Shown: positions 7,779-15,357, counted from the first letter of the stretch. The stretch is DNA of 20,698 nucleotides from Psychrobacter sp. (GCF_030454045.1 NZ_JAKDJE010000052.1:1-20698), one strand, 5' to 3'. Translations and numbers: made by a program. The notes: generated from the letters alone by a model not told the origin.

Positions 7779-7886
7779 AACTCCTAAAGAGTTGAAACCT
7801 ACCAGTGGTTTATAATCTAGTGATGTATTTATTATAAAAACTGGTATAAAGTACGATTTATTTTTATGCCCCATTCTTTAGGAGTT
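7779..7886 (+). promoter_or_regulatory. Nested inverted-repeat leader sequestering a Shine-Dalgarno
   Basis: An outer perfect 12-bp inverted repeat pairs AACTCCTAAAGA (7779-7790) with TCTTTAGGAGTT (7875-7886); the right arm contains the AGGAG ribosome binding site of the SCP2 gene. Nested inside is a second, near-perfect repeat, ACCAGTGGTTTATAA (7801-7815) with TTATAAAAACTGGT (7832-7845), and then a small ATAAA/TTTAT hairpin (7846-7861). If transcribed from upstream of 7779, the leader could fold into a multi-branched structure that hides the RBS. However, a TATAAT sits at 7811-7816 inside the inner arm, and if that is the -10 the outer left arm would not be in the RNA. The repeats are seen directly; a regulatory role is inference. 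Confidence 0.5.
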
Positions 7887-7891
7887 CCACT

Positions 7892-8398
7892 ATGTTTACT
7901 ATCCCTGTATTAGATATCAAGTCTGACCCATTAGATGCGCTGCTAGCCGTGGTTGGCTATCGTCTGTCTATGCTCGCTGATAGCGACAACGAAGACGTCA
8001 AAGCACTTTTTGCCGATCGCAATGTTACTATCGAATTTGCCAGTACCGAATCTGATATCGCACGTGCTTTTCACTTTGATAATGGACAATTTAGTCAACA
8101 AAGTGGCCATGCAAAAGACGCAGACCTGACCATCACTTTTAAAGACTCTATGACGGGCGTCAAGCTGTTGACCAAAGGCAGCTTGCCGGCGTTTATGACA
8201 GCCGTTCAAGAAGGCAATCTAAGCATTGAGGGTGATTATAGCCTCATGATGTGGTTCAACAAACTTGCAAAACACATCGTGCCTGCCGTTCCAGAAGAGT
8301 ACAAACCTTATCTTCAAAAAGCGAAGCCTTATGCTTATAAAGCACAGAAATTCGCTGAGCATTGGGTTGGTGTTGCAAAGCATAAGATGGGTAAGTAA
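7892..8398 (+). CDS. SCP2 sterol-binding-domain protein
   Basis: A 168-residue soluble protein with an SCP2-like lipid-binding domain over about residues 15-125. The family is indicated by the strand ADLTITFKDS (77-86), the hydrophobic GVKLLTKGSLPAFMTAVQEG helix region, and the GNLSIEGDYSLMM strand (108-120). In proteobacteria such domains occur in UbiJ/UbiT accessory factors of ubiquinone synthesis and in unassigned lipid-binding proteins. This copy is not next to ubiquinone genes, so the lipid is unknown. The ATG at 7892 follows TAGGAG with 7-base spacing, a strong RBS that falls in the inverted-repeat leader described above. Its terminator is probably 8588-8622, about 190 bases downstream. 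Confidence 0.85.
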   Translation: MFTIPVLDIKSDPLDALLAVVGYRLSMLADSDNEDVKALFADRNVTIEFASTESDIARAFHFDNGQFSQQSGHAKDADLTITFKDSMTGVKLLTKGSLPAFMTAVQEGNLSIEGDYSLMMWFNKLAKHIVPAVPEEYKPYLQKAKPYAYKAQKFAEHWVGVAKHKMGK

Positions 8399-8466
8399 TA
8401 AGTAAATAGTTACTCGATCTATCTCAACGATGCATCGAGGGATATTCACTGATAAATTAGACTCAG

Positions 8467-8534
8467 ATAGACAGTCATTATAAATAGACAGTCACCATAA
8501 ATAGAAACTCATTATGAATAGATAGTTACTATTG
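8467..8534. repeat. Four imperfect 17-bp tandem repeats
   Basis: Units at 8467-8483, 8484-8500, 8501-8517 and 8518-8534 follow the pattern ATAGAcAgTCAttATaA. Units 1 and 2 differ at two positions, and unit 4 is the most diverged. The array lies between the SCP2 stop and its terminator, in the 3' untranslated region. Confidence 0.85.
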
Positions 8535-8587
8535 ATGTGCGCTACTGTGACATTTATACGTACTCTCTAGCAGGGTTCTGATTTTCT

Positions 8588-8625
8588 AAAAAGGTTGCGG
8601 TATACTATACAGCAACCTTTTTTAT
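8588..8625 (+). terminator. Intrinsic terminator before bioB
   Basis: A perfect 11-bp stem (AAAAAGGTTGC at 8588-8598, GCAACCTTTTT at 8612-8622) with a 13-base loop and a long T-run. The A-run on the left makes it potentially bidirectional. It isolates bioB from the SCP2 gene. Confidence 0.9.
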
Positions 8626-8654
8626 TATCTTATAAATGACAATAGACAAGCCTA

Positions 8655-8682
8655 TTGACTTTACTTGATACCATTTTATTTT
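8655..8682 (+). promoter_or_regulatory. Candidate bioB promoter
   Basis: TTGACT at 8655-8660 and TATTTT at 8677-8682 are 16 bases apart. The start codon is only 18 bases after the -10, so the leader would be very short. No clear BirA operator palindrome overlaps it by eye. Because bioB follows a strong terminator, a promoter must lie in about this interval. Confidence 0.35.
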
Positions 8683-8699
8683 ATAAAAGGATTTACCTT

Positions 8700-9854
8700 A
8701 TGGCAGGATTGCTTAGCATCTCTGAACCAAACGCCGATAGCCAATCTGATCTATTGGGTCAGCAAAACGCCTCAAATAATGGCTTTTTGGCCAGTCTTGC
8801 AACAGATGCCACCAAAACTGACAACCAACATGCGACTCGCTATAGCCGTGATGACATTGCTCAATTGTTTGATTTGCCGCTCATGGACTTATTGCTAAAA
8901 GCACAGACCATTCATAGAGAGCATTTTAATGCCAATGAAGTACAAATCAGCACCTTATTGTCTATCAAGACTGGTAACTGTCCTGAGGATTGTGGCTATT
9001 GCTCACAATCAGGTCATCACCGCGATACCACAAAACTACAAGCAGAAAAACGCATAGAAGTAGATAAAGTCATTGCCGCAGCCAAGCGTGCCAAGGCGAC
9101 AGGCTCATCACGCTTCTGTATGGGTGCGGCGTGGAAGCATCCGAGCGCCAAAGATATGCCCTATGTGGTTGAGCTTATCAAAGAAGTCAAAGCGTTGGGA
9201 CTTGAGACTTGCATGACGCTAGGTATGCTCGATACCAATCAGGCGACGCAACTGGCGGATGCAGGGCTTGATTATTATAATCATAACCTAGATACCTCGC
9301 GCAGCTACTATGAGCAAATCGTCAGCACGCGTAGCTATGATGAGCGTTTGGACACACTAGAAAACGTACGCAACTCTGGTATCAATGTCTGTAGCGGCAA
9401 TATAGTTGGTATGGGTGAGAGCCGTGACGACCGTATCGATTGGGTACATGAGCTGCTAAAAATGCCGAAAGCGCCTGAATCAATCCCTGTCAACCTATTG
9501 GTGCCTATTGCAGGTACACCAATTGGCGATAAAGTATTGGCAGAGGGGCAACTGCCCGTGCTTGAGTGGATTCGTACCATCGCTGTGACTCGTATTTGCT
9601 GCCCGACCAGCTATGTGCGTCTCTCTGCTGGTCGTGAGAGCCTATCAGACTCCGAGCAAGCTTTGGCATTTATGGCAGGTGCCAATTCATTCTTTTATGG
9701 CGACAAGCTATTGACCACTGGCAATGCCAGTCAGTCTAGTGACAATAGACTGATGCGTGAGCTGGGTTTGACAGCGCAGTTTGCAGCGCCCAGACAAGTG
9801 CCTGTCAAAGATGCCATGAGTGGCCATCAGTCGCAGGTGGTATTGGTAGATTAG
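8700..9854 (+). CDS. bioB: Biotin synthase BioB
   Basis: Biotin synthase (EC 2.8.1.6), a radical-SAM enzyme that inserts sulfur into dethiobiotin in the last step of biotin synthesis. With the ATG at 8700 (RBS AGGA, 8 bases upstream) it is 384 residues. The frame is also open from a TTG at 8655 (399 residues), but that start has no RBS and overlaps the promoter. The radical-SAM [4Fe-4S] motif is CPEDCGYC, with C94, C98 and C101. The auxiliary [2Fe-2S] ligands are C140 (SRFCMGAAW), C171 (ETCMTLGML), C231 (NVCSGNIVGMGE) and the conserved arginine near R307 (SYVRLSAGR). The TIM-barrel core is complete. The N-terminal roughly 45 residues are a Gln/Ser/Asn-rich extension relative to the 346-residue E. 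coli enzyme. Other bio genes are not adjacent. Confidence 0.97.
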   Translation: MAGLLSISEPNADSQSDLLGQQNASNNGFLASLATDATKTDNQHATRYSRDDIAQLFDLPLMDLLLKAQTIHREHFNANEVQISTLLSIKTGNCPEDCGYCSQSGHHRDTTKLQAEKRIEVDKVIAAAKRAKATGSSRFCMGAAWKHPSAKDMPYVVELIKEVKALGLETCMTLGMLDTNQATQLADAGLDYYNHNLDTSRSYYEQIVSTRSYDERLDTLENVRNSGINVCSGNIVGMGESRDDRIDWVHELLKMPKAPESIPVNLLVPIAGTPIGDKVLAEGQLPVLEWIRTIAVTRICCPTSYVRLSAGRESLSDSEQALAFMAGANSFFYGDKLLTTGNASQSSDNRLMRELGLTAQFAAPRQVPVKDAMSGHQSQVVLVD

Positions 9855-9974
9855 GTCGCGTTTTCCTCTGTATTATGGGACAACCGACGCTCAGCCAAAA
9901 AAACGAGTCGTCTACATCACAGTATACTTAGAATATGATTGGCAAAATACGACTGGCAAAACGAGGTCAACAAG

Positions 9975-10005
9975 CCATACCCAGTAAAACGGGTATGGTG
10001 TTTTT
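9975..10005 (+). terminator. Intrinsic terminator after bioB
   Basis: A perfect 8-bp stem (CCATACCC at 9975-9982, GGGTATGG at 9991-9998) with an 8-base loop, followed by TGTTTTT. It sits between bioB and hemJ, 120 bases past the bioB stop. Confidence 0.85.
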
Positions 10006-10059
10006 CATAGTACCAATCGTGTATTGGTTATTGATATAAGCGAAGTAAGAGACAGTATC

Positions 10060-10494
10060 ATGGCAGATTATTTTAACTGGATTAAAGCGGCGCACATCAT
10101 CTCAATGGTTTGCTGGTTTGCGGCGATATTTTATTTACCACGCCTATTTGTCTATCATGCGATGAGCGAGGATAGTATCAGCCATGAGCGCTTTGCCATT
10201 ATGGAGCGCAAGCTGTATCGCGGGATTATGACGCCCTCGATGATTGCGACATGGATCTTCGGTCTATGGATGCTCGGCCTTGGCTGGGATGTCTACAAAA
10301 CTCAAGGCTGGCTACACGTCAAACTACTGCTCGTCGTGTTGCTATCAGGCTATCATGGTGCTTGCGGTTTTTATCGCAAAAAACTGATCGACAATCCGCA
10401 CTATAAATCTCATAAATTTTGGCGCTGGTTTAATGAAGTGCCTGTTTTTGCCTTGGTCATTATTGTGATTTTGGTGGTGGTCAAACCATTCTAG
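10060..10494 (+). CDS. hemJ: Protoporphyrinogen IX oxidase HemJ
   Basis: A 144-residue four-helix inner-membrane protein of the HemJ (UPF0093) family, which oxidises protoporphyrinogen IX to protoporphyrin IX in haem synthesis and is linked to the respiratory chain. Family features seen: H12 in the first helix (KAAHIISMVCWFA), FYLPRLFVYH, the ERKLYRGIMTPSM segment, HVKLLLVVLLSGYH (H86, K88, H99), and the C-terminal FNEVPVF...LVVVKPF. Helices are near residues 11-33, 55-77, 83-103 and 125-141. I chose the ATG at 10060, preceded by AAGAGA, over a GTG-like start at 10024, because the family starts just before this tryptophan-containing helix. Downstream is a very strong bidirectional terminator. 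Confidence 0.95.
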   Translation: MADYFNWIKAAHIISMVCWFAAIFYLPRLFVYHAMSEDSISHERFAIMERKLYRGIMTPSMIATWIFGLWMLGLGWDVYKTQGWLHVKLLLVVLLSGYHGACGFYRKKLIDNPHYKSHKFWRWFNEVPVFALVIIVILVVVKPF

Positions 10495-10551
10495 AATCCC
10501 GTCACCACACTTATTTCAGTCACCCACATCATGATTGATGAGCCATCACTC

Positions 10552-10590
10552 AAAAGCGTCCATCACTAATCAAAGTGATGGACGCTTTTT
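10552..10590. terminator. Bidirectional terminator between convergent genes
   Basis: A perfect 16-bp stem (10552-10567 with 10574-10589) and a 6-base AATCAA loop, with A-rich and T-rich edges on both sides. It lies between hemJ on the plus strand and the NlpC/P60-like gene on the minus strand, and can terminate both. Confidence 0.95.
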
Positions 10591-10621
10591 TATGGACCGC
10601 TTTGTTATTAAATATGAGAGA

Positions 10622-11392
10622 TCAAACACTAGGGCGCATGATTTGATAGACATTGCTCAAATCATAAACACGATAACGCGCCGGCTCACGGCGGTTTTCA
10701 CCAGCATAACTGAGTATCAAGGCCTGCTTGGCATGCTCATCGACCCAGCCAACAAACAGTCCACTGTGCTCGACACCATTGTAGCTGTGATTGATATAAT
10801 AGAGCCAGTCACCTGTCTCAATGTCGCTACTATTGGCATAAGGGCCTTGCGCATACGTCCCTTTATGAATGGTATTACGCGAAACCCCTGCCCGATTGAA
10901 TACTGCGTTGAGATAATCCCAGCAGCCACCTTTGATAATCGTGCGCTCATTAAGAGCCATTTTACGTGCGACGCTCACGACCTCACGCGCCGCCATACTG
11001 CTCTGCGTCTCAGCACTACTCAGTAGTGGCAAATACTCGCTATCGACGTTGTCATAGTTCCCTGATAAGAACGCTGGCAATGCCGTAGGTGCCTGACGCT
11101 GCATTTCAGGATAACGATAAGTGGTACTTAACGCTGGCTGATTGCCATAACTGCTCATGCTATCATTGCTATATGAGGGTGAGCGAGCGCGTTGAATAGT
11201 AGATTGTGTACTGACTTTGACAGAAGGCGCTGCTAGGTAGGAAGAGGCATAGCTTGTACTAGCATAAGACTGAGCGGATTTTTGCGCAATCAGTGCGCTC
11301 ATACTATCTGCATGGGTGTGTGCTGCGATACTACCTGTAAACATAAACAAACTGCACGACGCTGCGACTGACGATATAGACAAACGCGACAT
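10622..11392 (-). CDS. Secreted NlpC/P60-like (papain-fold) protein
   Basis: A 256-residue protein with a signal peptide: a hydrophobic stretch at residues 5-24 with a plausible signal-peptidase site after AHTHA (residue 28). Residues 30-110 are a Ser/Ala/Tyr/Gln-rich linker. The C-terminal domain (about 135-254) has a candidate papain-like catalytic pair: C157 in KGGCWDYLNAVFNRAG, and H209 in GVEHSGLFVGWVD, preceded by GDWLYYINHSY. This order (Cys at a helix N-terminus, then GDW, then His-Ser-Gly on a strand) fits NlpC/P60 or CHAP-type cell-wall amidases and peptidases. I cannot name the family exactly, and the catalytic function is inferred. The start at 11392 has AGGAG 7 bases upstream. 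A candidate promoter lies at 11463-11492, and a shared terminator follows the stop. Confidence 0.75.
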   Translation of the reverse strand: MSRLSISSVAASCSLFMFTGSIAAHTHADSMSALIAQKSAQSYASTSYASSYLAAPSVKVSTQSTIQRARSPSYSNDSMSSYGNQPALSTTYRYPEMQRQAPTALPAFLSGNYDNVDSEYLPLLSSAETQSSMAAREVVSVARKMALNERTIIKGGCWDYLNAVFNRAGVSRNTIHKGTYAQGPYANSSDIETGDWLYYINHSYNGVEHSGLFVGWVDEHAKQALILSYAGENRREPARYRVYDLSNVYQIMRPSV

Positions 11393-11462
11393 GACTAACT
11401 CCTGATCAACAAAGGCTCAATGACAGTACAGAGGATGATAAAGATTGAATTCTATAATCCTA

Positions 11463-11492
11463 CTTATAAACCATTTAGGCCTGAATCTGCAA
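11463..11492 (-). promoter_or_regulatory. Candidate promoter of the NlpC/P60-like gene
   Basis: On the minus strand, TTGCAG (plus 11487-11492) is followed 17-18 bases later by TTATAA/TATAAG (plus 11463-11469). This is a good sigma70 match about 70 bases upstream of the ATG at 11392. Confidence 0.45.
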
Positions 11493-11656
11493 GAACTATT
11501 CAATGATGATGAGCGATGATCGGTATGAAATGAGTGATAAGCGGTGGTGAAAAAGAGAGTATATAAAAGGGGTTTAGTAGAATGAAAATGGTCGCATTGG
11601 GGCTGAGCTTGATAAAAACGATGGTTCATAGCGCAAGCGATTGGCTAATGATACCT

Positions 11657-12148
11657 TTAGTTACTGCTCATCTTGATATTGACGTGACGCTTGGTTAGTG
11701 CCTGACCTTCTAGTATCGCCTTGGTCACTGTGGCTTCTTGGGCACCTTCAAAACCCGTAATATGATATTTTTGAGTATTATTGCTATCGACAATCTGCAG
11801 CCCATCACCGATAAGCACAACTTTATCGTCGTCAGTCAAATGAATATGTTCACGTTTGCCAAGATTATCATGGACCAGCTCGCCTGCTCGTACCCACAAT
11901 GTACCCGTATGGATTAGGCCACTCATGGCTTTTTTTTGCTTTTGACGCTTTTGATTAAAAATAAAACTGCCGATGATCAGCAGTGCCAACGCGCCAATTG
12001 CCAGCCGCTCAGACAATAGACTCATTGCCATAGCAACTGCCACCGCCCCTATCAGTAATGCAGATCCAAACCAAAACATACCGTTGTCAGCATTATTCGG
12101 CTGACCCTGTAAGGTGATTTTGGCGCCATCATCAGTCAGCTTGAGCAT
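11657..12148 (-). CDS. Two-helix membrane protein, unknown function
   Basis: A 163-residue protein with two adjacent hydrophobic segments at about residues 24-43 and 48-64, then a basic patch KRQKQKKAM, then a roughly 95-residue domain with alternating strands (TGTLWVRAGELVHD, KVVLIGDGLQIVD, KYHITGF). The second part has the look of a small beta-rich PH-like domain, but I do not recognise a family. The start at 12148 follows AGGT on the minus strand, 8 bases upstream. It lies downstream of rph in the same direction, but the terminator at 12194-12222 separates the two, so it probably has its own promoter in the short remaining gap. Confidence 0.65.
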   Translation of the reverse strand: MLKLTDDGAKITLQGQPNNADNGMFWFGSALLIGAVAVAMAMSLLSERLAIGALALLIIGSFIFNQKRQKQKKAMSGLIHTGTLWVRAGELVHDNLGKREHIHLTDDDKVVLIGDGLQIVDSNNTQKYHITGFEGAQEATVTKAILEGQALTKRHVNIKMSSN

Positions 12149-12187
12149 GCATTGTTACCTATTGCGAAATGTAAAAAGTGTTTTTTA

Positions 12188-12222
12188 TGAAAAAACTGCC
12201 TATCAGAGACTAACAGGCAGTT
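12188..12222 (-). terminator. Intrinsic terminator after rph
   Basis: An 8-bp stem (AACTGCCT at 12194-12201, AGGCAGTT at 12215-12222) with a 13-base loop. On the minus strand it is followed by a T-run (plus-strand A-run 12190-12195). It ends the rph transcript 46 bases after the stop. Confidence 0.8.
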
Positions 12223-12267
12223 ATTAAAACTAAAAATAAAGACAGCAAGTTTTATCTAAATACCAGA

Positions 12268-12984
12268 CTACCAGCCAAGTGCAGTCTGCTGCATTTTAAT
12301 CAATTCAGCAATGCCTGTTTCAGCCAATGACAGCATAGCGTCTGCTTGAGCGCGAGTGAACGGCTTTTCTTCTGCGGTACCTTGTAATTCAATGAACTCG
12401 CCTTTTTGAGTCATGACGACGTTGAGATCCGTGTCACAGCTAGAATCTTCTTCGTAGTTCAGATCCAGATAAGCTTCACCATCTTTCATACCAACAGAAA
12501 CCGCAGCAACCAATCCAATCAGCGGATCAGCTTTGAGTTTTTTGCTCTTTTGGATAGTTTCTAACGCATCAATCAGCGCAATTGCCGCACCTGTGATACT
12601 GGCCGTACGAGTGCCGCCATCCGCTTGCAATACATCACAATCAAGATAGATGGTGTTTTCACCAAGCTTACTTAGATCAATCATGGCGCGCAAGCTACGA
12701 CCGATCAAACGCTGGATTTCTTGAGTGCGACCCGATTGCTTACCACGTGCCGCTTCACGCTGATTGCGAGTATTGGTCGCACGAGGCAACATACCATATT
12801 CAGCGGTTATCCAGCCCTTGCCTTTGCCTTTGAGCCAGCGCGGCACACCAGACTCTACACTGGCCGTACATAATACTTTGGTATCGCCAAAACTGACCAA
12901 TACTGACCCTTCAGCATGCTTAGTATAGTGGCGCTCAAAGCTGATAGAGCGAAGTTGGTCAAGTTCACGATTGTCAATACGCAT
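12268..12984 (-). CDS. rph: Ribonuclease PH
   Basis: RNase PH (EC 2.7.7.56), a phosphorolytic 3'-5' exoribonuclease that trims tRNA 3' ends; it works as a hexamer in the cytosol. At 238 residues it matches the E. coli size. Motifs seen: GSVLVSFGDTKVLC (26-39), KGWITAEYGMLPRAT (57-70), the phosphate- and RNA-binding segment RTQEIQRLIGRSLR (86-99, R86 conserved), DVLQADGGTRTASITGA (117-133), and the acidic stretch LDLNYEEDSSCDTDLNVV (173-190) that carries the metal-site aspartates (D184, D186). All key residues appear intact. The ATG at 12984 follows AGGAA on the minus strand. The gene is followed by its own terminator. Confidence 0.97.
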   Translation of the reverse strand: MRIDNRELDQLRSISFERHYTKHAEGSVLVSFGDTKVLCTASVESGVPRWLKGKGKGWITAEYGMLPRATNTRNQREAARGKQSGRTQEIQRLIGRSLRAMIDLSKLGENTIYLDCDVLQADGGTRTASITGAAIALIDALETIQKSKKLKADPLIGLVAAVSVGMKDGEAYLDLNYEEDSSCDTDLNVVMTQKGEFIELQGTAEEKPFTRAQADAMLSLAETGIAELIKMQQTALGW

Positions 12985-13101
12985 AAAAGTTCCTAGTACG
13001 ATGTTATAAAAGCAGTGTCATAAAATATACTGTCGGTGGCTCATGAGCCAAACGATCGCTATTTGGCAGACTAAAATCTTGAGATATCCTAACGTGACAG
13101 C

Positions 13102-13135
13102 GGCGCAATAGCAAGATTTCACCTGCTATTGCGCC
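13102..13135 (-). other. Perfect stem-loop after the downstream fadD gene
   Basis: A perfect 12-bp inverted repeat (GGCGCAATAGCA at 13102-13113, TGCTATTGCGCC at 13124-13135) with a 10-base loop, 30 bases beyond the fadD stop. No T-run follows on either strand, so it may block 3' exonucleases or assist Rho rather than act as an intrinsic terminator. Confidence 0.6.
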
Positions 13136-13164
13136 ATCCGCTAGCATCTATTGAACCGTAAAAA

Positions 13165-14964
13165 CTATTCTAACCCTTCCATCTTACGCAATTCTTTACG
13201 CAGGATTTTGCCAACGTTCGACTTTGGTAATTCATCGACGAACTGTATGTGACGTGGGCGCTTATAGCCCGTTAATTGTTTTTTGCCGTACTCAAGCAGC
13301 TCTTTTTCGGTAACATTGCCTTTTTTGACCACAAATAGCTTGGGTTCTTCACCGCGCTCGTCATTAGGCACACCAATAGCACCGCACTCTACTACGTCTG
13401 GATGCTCGCTCATGGCCTCTTCGATCTCGTTGGGATAGACGTTAAAACCAGAGACCAAAATCATGTCTTTTTTGCGATCGACGATTTTGATAAAGCCTTT
13501 TTCGTCCATGATACCGATATCACCTGTTTTTAAGTGACCACTCGCGGTAAAAGACTCAGCCGTTTCTTTGGGACGGTTCTGATAACCAATCATGACTTGT
13601 GGGCCTTTGACACAGATCTCACCGCGATCACCCAACGCGACGACGTTTTCTTCTTCATCAATCAATACGACATCAGTGCTAGACGCAGGAATACCAATCT
13701 TGCCAGTAAACTCTGCAATGGTCATTGGGTTAAAGGCGACAATAGGCGATGTCTCAGATAGGCCATAACCCTCAACGATAGGCAGACCTGTGATTTTATG
13801 CCACTCTTTGGCCACACTTGGCAATACTGACATACCGCCGCCAATAGAAGCTTTTAGATTAGAGAAGTCTAAGTCTGCAAAACCTTCTTTGTGTACCAAG
13901 CCATTAAACAGCGTATTCACGGCTGGGATAAATGAAGGTTTGTATTTTCCCATCTCCTTGATAAGACCATCGAGATCTCGTGGATTTGGGATAAGAAGGC
14001 CAGTATACCCTTGGTACATACTGCATATACCGCACACCATAAATGAGAATACGTGATACAGCGGCAGTGCCGTCAAAATGACATCTCTACTATCGACATC
14101 ATCCTCGAATGCACTCGTCATCAGTGCACTGACCTGTAGCATATTGGCAATCAAGTTGCCATGAGACAGCATGGCGCCTTTGGCAACGCCTGTTGTACCG
14201 CCTGTATATTGTAGTAATGCCACATCACCCAAGTTCAATTCAGGACGCTCATAGTGATTGGCAGAGACGGCACCCAAGGCATCTTTGAAGCTCACACTAC
14301 CTGAAATTCTATAAGGTGGAATCATTTTTTTGACATGACGGGCGACAAGGTTTACCACTGTCCCTTTGATCGTGCCTAGCATATCGCCAATCTTACACAC
14401 AACCACATGCTCAACCTGACCTTTGTCTTCTGCATCTTGGTAAGTTTTTGCAAAATTCTCAACGATGAATAAGGCTTTGGCACCACTATCATGTAGCTGA
14501 TGAGACAGCTCACGGCTGGTATATAAAGGGTTTACATTGACAAGGATCATACCTGCACGAATCACGCCTAGAGCCACGATTGGATACTGTAGGAGGTTTG
14601 GCATCATGACCCCAACTTTGTCTCCTTTGATTAGCCCAATTGACTGCAAATAACTGGCAATTTGGCGACTATATAGATCCAATTGCTTAAAGCTGATGGA
14701 CGAGCCCATGCAGATATAGGCAGTTTTTTGACCATATCGACTAAAGTTGCGGTCAAACACATCAAGTAAAGAGGTATTGTCCTCTGGCATCTCAATCGTA
14801 GCATCGATACTATAGCGCTCATAAGCACTCAGCCATGGACTGTCACTGGCAATGGTCGGCATGGTGGGAAATGCATGGTCTTGATAATTGTATTCGGCTG
14901 CATCGTCTTTGCCACTAGTTGCCGCGTTATTAGTGGTTGTCTCTTTATTGATTTCGTCCGTCAT
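13165..14964 (-). CDS. fadD: Long-chain fatty-acid-CoA ligase (FadD), downstream paralog
   Basis: A 599-residue long-chain acyl-CoA synthetase (EC 6.2.1.3), which activates fatty acids via an acyl-adenylate for beta-oxidation or phospholipid use, at the inner membrane. The ANL-superfamily motifs are all present: the P-loop YTGGTTGVAKGA (253-264), GYGLSETSP (399-407), KTGDIGIMDEKGF with D482, the hinge DRKKDMILVSGFNVYPNEIEE (496-516), and the acyl-adenylation lysine near K586 (NVGKILRKEL). It starts with a roughly 40-residue Thr/Asp-rich extension that its neighbour lacks. The ATG at 14964 follows TAGGGA. It is paralogous to the gene at 15506-17233, and a strong terminator between them indicates separate transcription. 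Substrate preference cannot be told from sequence. Confidence 0.95.
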   Translation of the reverse strand: MTDEINKETTTNNAATSGKDDAAEYNYQDHAFPTMPTIASDSPWLSAYERYSIDATIEMPEDNTSLLDVFDRNFSRYGQKTAYICMGSSISFKQLDLYSRQIASYLQSIGLIKGDKVGVMMPNLLQYPIVALGVIRAGMILVNVNPLYTSRELSHQLHDSGAKALFIVENFAKTYQDAEDKGQVEHVVVCKIGDMLGTIKGTVVNLVARHVKKMIPPYRISGSVSFKDALGAVSANHYERPELNLGDVALLQYTGGTTGVAKGAMLSHGNLIANMLQVSALMTSAFEDDVDSRDVILTALPLYHVFSFMVCGICSMYQGYTGLLIPNPRDLDGLIKEMGKYKPSFIPAVNTLFNGLVHKEGFADLDFSNLKASIGGGMSVLPSVAKEWHKITGLPIVEGYGLSETSPIVAFNPMTIAEFTGKIGIPASSTDVVLIDEEENVVALGDRGEICVKGPQVMIGYQNRPKETAESFTASGHLKTGDIGIMDEKGFIKIVDRKKDMILVSGFNVYPNEIEEAMSEHPDVVECGAIGVPNDERGEEPKLFVVKKGNVTEKELLEYGKKQLTGYKRPRHIQFVDELPKSNVGKILRKELRKMEGLE

Positions 14965-15010
14965 AATTTTCCCTAAATATTACTGTTAAAAACATAAAAT
15001 ACTTTATATA

Positions 15011-15040
15011 TAAATATCGTTTTTTGTTGATTGGTGACAA
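15011..15040 (-). promoter_or_regulatory. Candidate promoter of the downstream fadD
   Basis: On the minus strand TTGTCA (plus 15035-15040) precedes TATTTA (plus 15011-15016) by 18 bases. Several TATA-like sequences lie downstream, so the exact -10 is uncertain. Confidence 0.35.
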
Positions 15041-15186
15041 GATAGGTTTGTGAACCAGCAGCTATCATCACGGTTTGGTTATTTATATTCTTTGTCAGAC
15101 AAATAGCTATAGTAAACGCCTATTAAATCAGCTTATAACTCAAAAAAAGCCATCGCCCATTTATAATAATCGCTTGGTGAGTCATA

Positions 15187-15259
15187 TTGAGTAAAATCAA
15201 CACTCTGTTATCCATAAACGCAAAAATAGCTCAGTCAGCACTATAGCAGTTTTACTCAA
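15187..15259. repeat. 73-bp segment bounded by inverted repeats
   Basis: TTGAGTAAAA at 15187-15196 is exactly complementary in reverse to TTTTACTCAA at 15250-15259; extending outwards gives 12 of 13 matches. The 53-base interior has no ORF. There is no clear target-site duplication. It could be a miniature transposable-element remnant or a regulatory loop. Confidence 0.5.
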
Positions 15260-15317
15260 AATTCTCTATCTATACCATTTTGGCTGATGGTTTATGGCTT
15301 ATAGGGATTATAAAGAC

Positions 15318-15357
15318 AAAAAATGATAAGGCAGCACCTAAGCAGCCTTATCATTTT
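15318..15357 (-). terminator. Strong terminator between the fadD paralogs
   Basis: A perfect 13-bp stem (AAAATGATAAGGC at 15320-15332, GCCTTATCATTTT at 15345-15357) with a 12-base loop. On the minus strand the right side continues into a T-run. It ends the upstream fadD transcript about 150 bases after its stop. Confidence 0.9.

Larger units (their letters stand above)
8399..8699 (+). other. Spacer between the SCP2 gene and bioB
   Basis: A 301-base spacer holding, in order, 17-bp tandem repeats (8467-8534), a strong terminator (8588-8622) and a candidate bioB promoter (8655-8682). No ORF with an RBS is seen in it. Confidence 0.6.

Noticed and set aside
8467..8534. CRISPR array
   Set aside because: Repeats are contiguous, 17 bp long and without spacers; it is an imperfect tandem repeat.
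10535..11026. Plus-strand open frame of 163 codons
   Set aside because: It begins in the hemJ terminator stem and lies antisense to the secreted papain-fold gene, which has a signal peptide, RBS and promoter. Its content is not protein-like.
11417..11629. Minus-strand 70-codon frame between two genes
   Set aside because: It overlaps the candidate promoter of the secreted protein gene and is dominated by His, Ser and Phe with no family likeness.
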